Below, one piece after another: positions 63,192 to 64,000 of a stretch of 64,000 nt of DNA. Made by a program: the position numbers and the translations under genes. Origin of the DNA: Microbacterium immunditiarum (lineage in GTDB: Bacteria > Actinomycetota > Actinomycetes > Actinomycetales > Microbacteriaceae); the NCBI RefSeq assembly GCF_013409785.1, contig NZ_JACCBV010000001.1, positions 2,356,001 to 2,420,000 on the forward strand. Reading direction: 5' to 3'. Position 1 is the stretch's first letter. Every line of letters begins with the position of its first letter. Under the pieces are notes generated by a model, which was not told the origin of the DNA, did not search any database, and worked only from the letters and a program-made list of their open reading frames with translations.

Positions 63192-64000
63192 CGCTGCTCG
63201 CCGCTCTCGGTCGGCCGCGCGTCTGGAGGCTCGGTCGGGTGGACCGCGACGTGGTCGGTCTCGAGCTCGAGGCGGACGAGGTCGCGCATGTCGAGCGCGT
63301 GCAGGTAGTCGGCCGGAAGCTGGAGCCTGCCGACGCGATCGAGCACGGCGTACTCCTGCGCGTGGATCCGCTCCTGTCCGTGCTCGTCGACGGCCTGCCG
63401 GCGGTGCACCTCGGTCGACAGCCGTCCGTCGCGGATCTGCACCGTGCGGCGGACCTGAGCCGACACGCCCTCGTCGTGGGTCACAATGAGGATCGTCGTG
63501 CCGAGTTGCTGGTTGACGTCGCGGAGCGACGAGAACACGAGCTGCGAGTTCGCCTCGTCGAGCTCGCCCGTGGGCTCATCCGCGAAGAGCACCTCGGGCT
63601 TGTTCGCAAGGGCGACGGCGATCGCGACGCGCTGCTGCTCGCCACCCGACATCTCCGGCGGGCGCCGATCGTGGAGTCGATCGATGCCCATGAGCTCGAG
63701 GAGGGCCGTCGCGCGCTCCTTCCGGGACGCGCGGGGAGCGTGTCCGATCGCGAGGGCCATCGCGATGTTCTCGCCCGCGGTCAGGTACGGGACGAGGTTC
63801 CTGGACGCCTGCTGCCACACGAAGCCGACCGTGTGCCGCCGGTACTGCGTGCGCTCCCGGCTCGACATCGTGAGGAGGTCGTGCCCCGCGACGTGCGCGG
63901 AGCCCGCCGTCGGCTTGTCGTGCCCCGACAGGATCCCGAGGAGCGTGGACTTGCCCGAGCCGGATGCGCCGACGATCGCCGTGAGCTCGCCGCGCACGAC
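63188..64000 (-). CDS. ABC transporter ATP-binding protein with C-terminal AbrB-like extension, 5' end cut by window edge
   Basis: About 270 codons are visible and the start lies beyond the right edge. Walker A is IVGASGSGKSTLLG, the Q-loop block GFVWQQASRNLVPYL, signature MSGGEQQRVAIAVAL, Walker B VLFADEPTGELD and H-loop VTHDEG; MacB/LolD subclass. After the ATPase ends (about residue 205 of the visible part), a tail reads EYAVLDRVGRLQLPADYLHA with following DLVRLELETDHVAVHP. This resembles the swapped-hairpin AbrB-type fold, not an ABC element. It is coupled to the second ATPase, which lacks this tail. Confidence 0.9.
   Translation of the reverse strand, partial: VVRGELTAIVGASGSGKSTLLGILSGHDKPTAGSAHVAGHDLLTMSSRERTQYRRHTVGFVWQQASRNLVPYLTAGENIAMALAIGHAPRASRKERATALLELMGIDRLHDRRPPEMSGGEQQRVAIAVALANKPEVLFADEPTGELDEANSQLVFSSLRDVNQQLGTTILIVTHDEGVSAQVRRTVQIRDGRLSTEVHRRQAVDEHGQERIHAQEYAVLDRVGRLQLPADYLHALDMRDLVRLELETDHVAVHPTEPPDARPTESGEQR

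Overview
The window is about 70% G+C and tightly packed, with many start/stop overlaps (ATGA, TGATG, GTGA) and GTG starts. It reads as chromosomal core sequence of a high-GC actinobacterium, most likely Microbacteriaceae and Microbacterium-like. Supporting points are GatCAB, two clpP genes next to clpX, clpS followed by a DUF2017 gene, an actinobacterial ferrochelatase with extra cysteines, an enlarged LigA, the GlgE pathway, and dense use of the 8-mer CGGATGCC/GGCATCCG. The genus is inferred; no 16S or marker comparison was possible. I see no prophage, transposon, integrase, plasmid or CRISPR array.

Layout. 1-3661: truncated AI-2E-type permease, an unusual 615-aa envelope protein, and a coupled thioredoxin-TPR protein. 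3712-10133 (minus): glycogen / alpha-glucan genes glgX, glgE and glgB. 10208-15214: cysteine desulfurase, mnmA, ligA and a YCII-like protein. 15218-16921 (minus): acyl-CoA ligase, divergent from gatC-gatA-gatB (16979-20312). 20347-22569: dinB, a GerW/YtfJ-like protein and a P-loop kinase-like protein. 22599-24704 (minus): zincin, clpS and DUF2017 operon, then tRNA-His, orn and tRNA-Arg. 24810-28856: orphan small protein, divergent yczE/mocR pair, a small gene behind an SOS-box-like palindrome, an ssb paralogue and a lipoprotein. 29137-39503: ettA, two thioesterases, a flavoprotein, truncated haemoglobin, MscS channel, pepN and a methyltransferase remnant. 39526-45274: arsR-sulP, ferrochelatase, rpiB, nei and a nucleotidyltransferase. 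45348-55478: PaiB-like protein, amidohydrolase, multicopper oxidase with a two-component system, dps, OafA-type acyltransferase, gamma carbonic anhydrase, a macro-like protein and a membrane protein. 55627-64000: tRNA-Gly, SnoaL-like protein, tRNA-Pro, tig, TPR protein, clpP1-clpP2, clpX, epoxide hydrolase and two ABC ATPases, the last cut by the window end.

How the genes work together. The glg genes debranch, extend by the maltose-1-phosphate route, and branch alpha-glucan. The desulfurase and MnmA together thiolate tRNA wobble uridine. GatCAB makes Gln-tRNA-Gln by transamidation. Trigger factor, ClpP1P2, ClpX and, some 35 kb away, ClpS form a protein-quality-control set. The two thioesterases and the acyl-CoA ligase handle acyl-CoA turnover.

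Gene expression. Eighteen genes have a TANNNT hexamer (mostly TAGNNT) ending exactly 6 or 7 nt before the start codon and no usable Shine-Dalgarno sequence. This is the geometry of leaderless mRNAs, and I used it to choose several starts. Genes inside operons instead have SD sequences or stop/start overlaps. No gene-free stretch exceeds about 300 bases; the longest is 28857-29136, where I see no gene or RNA.
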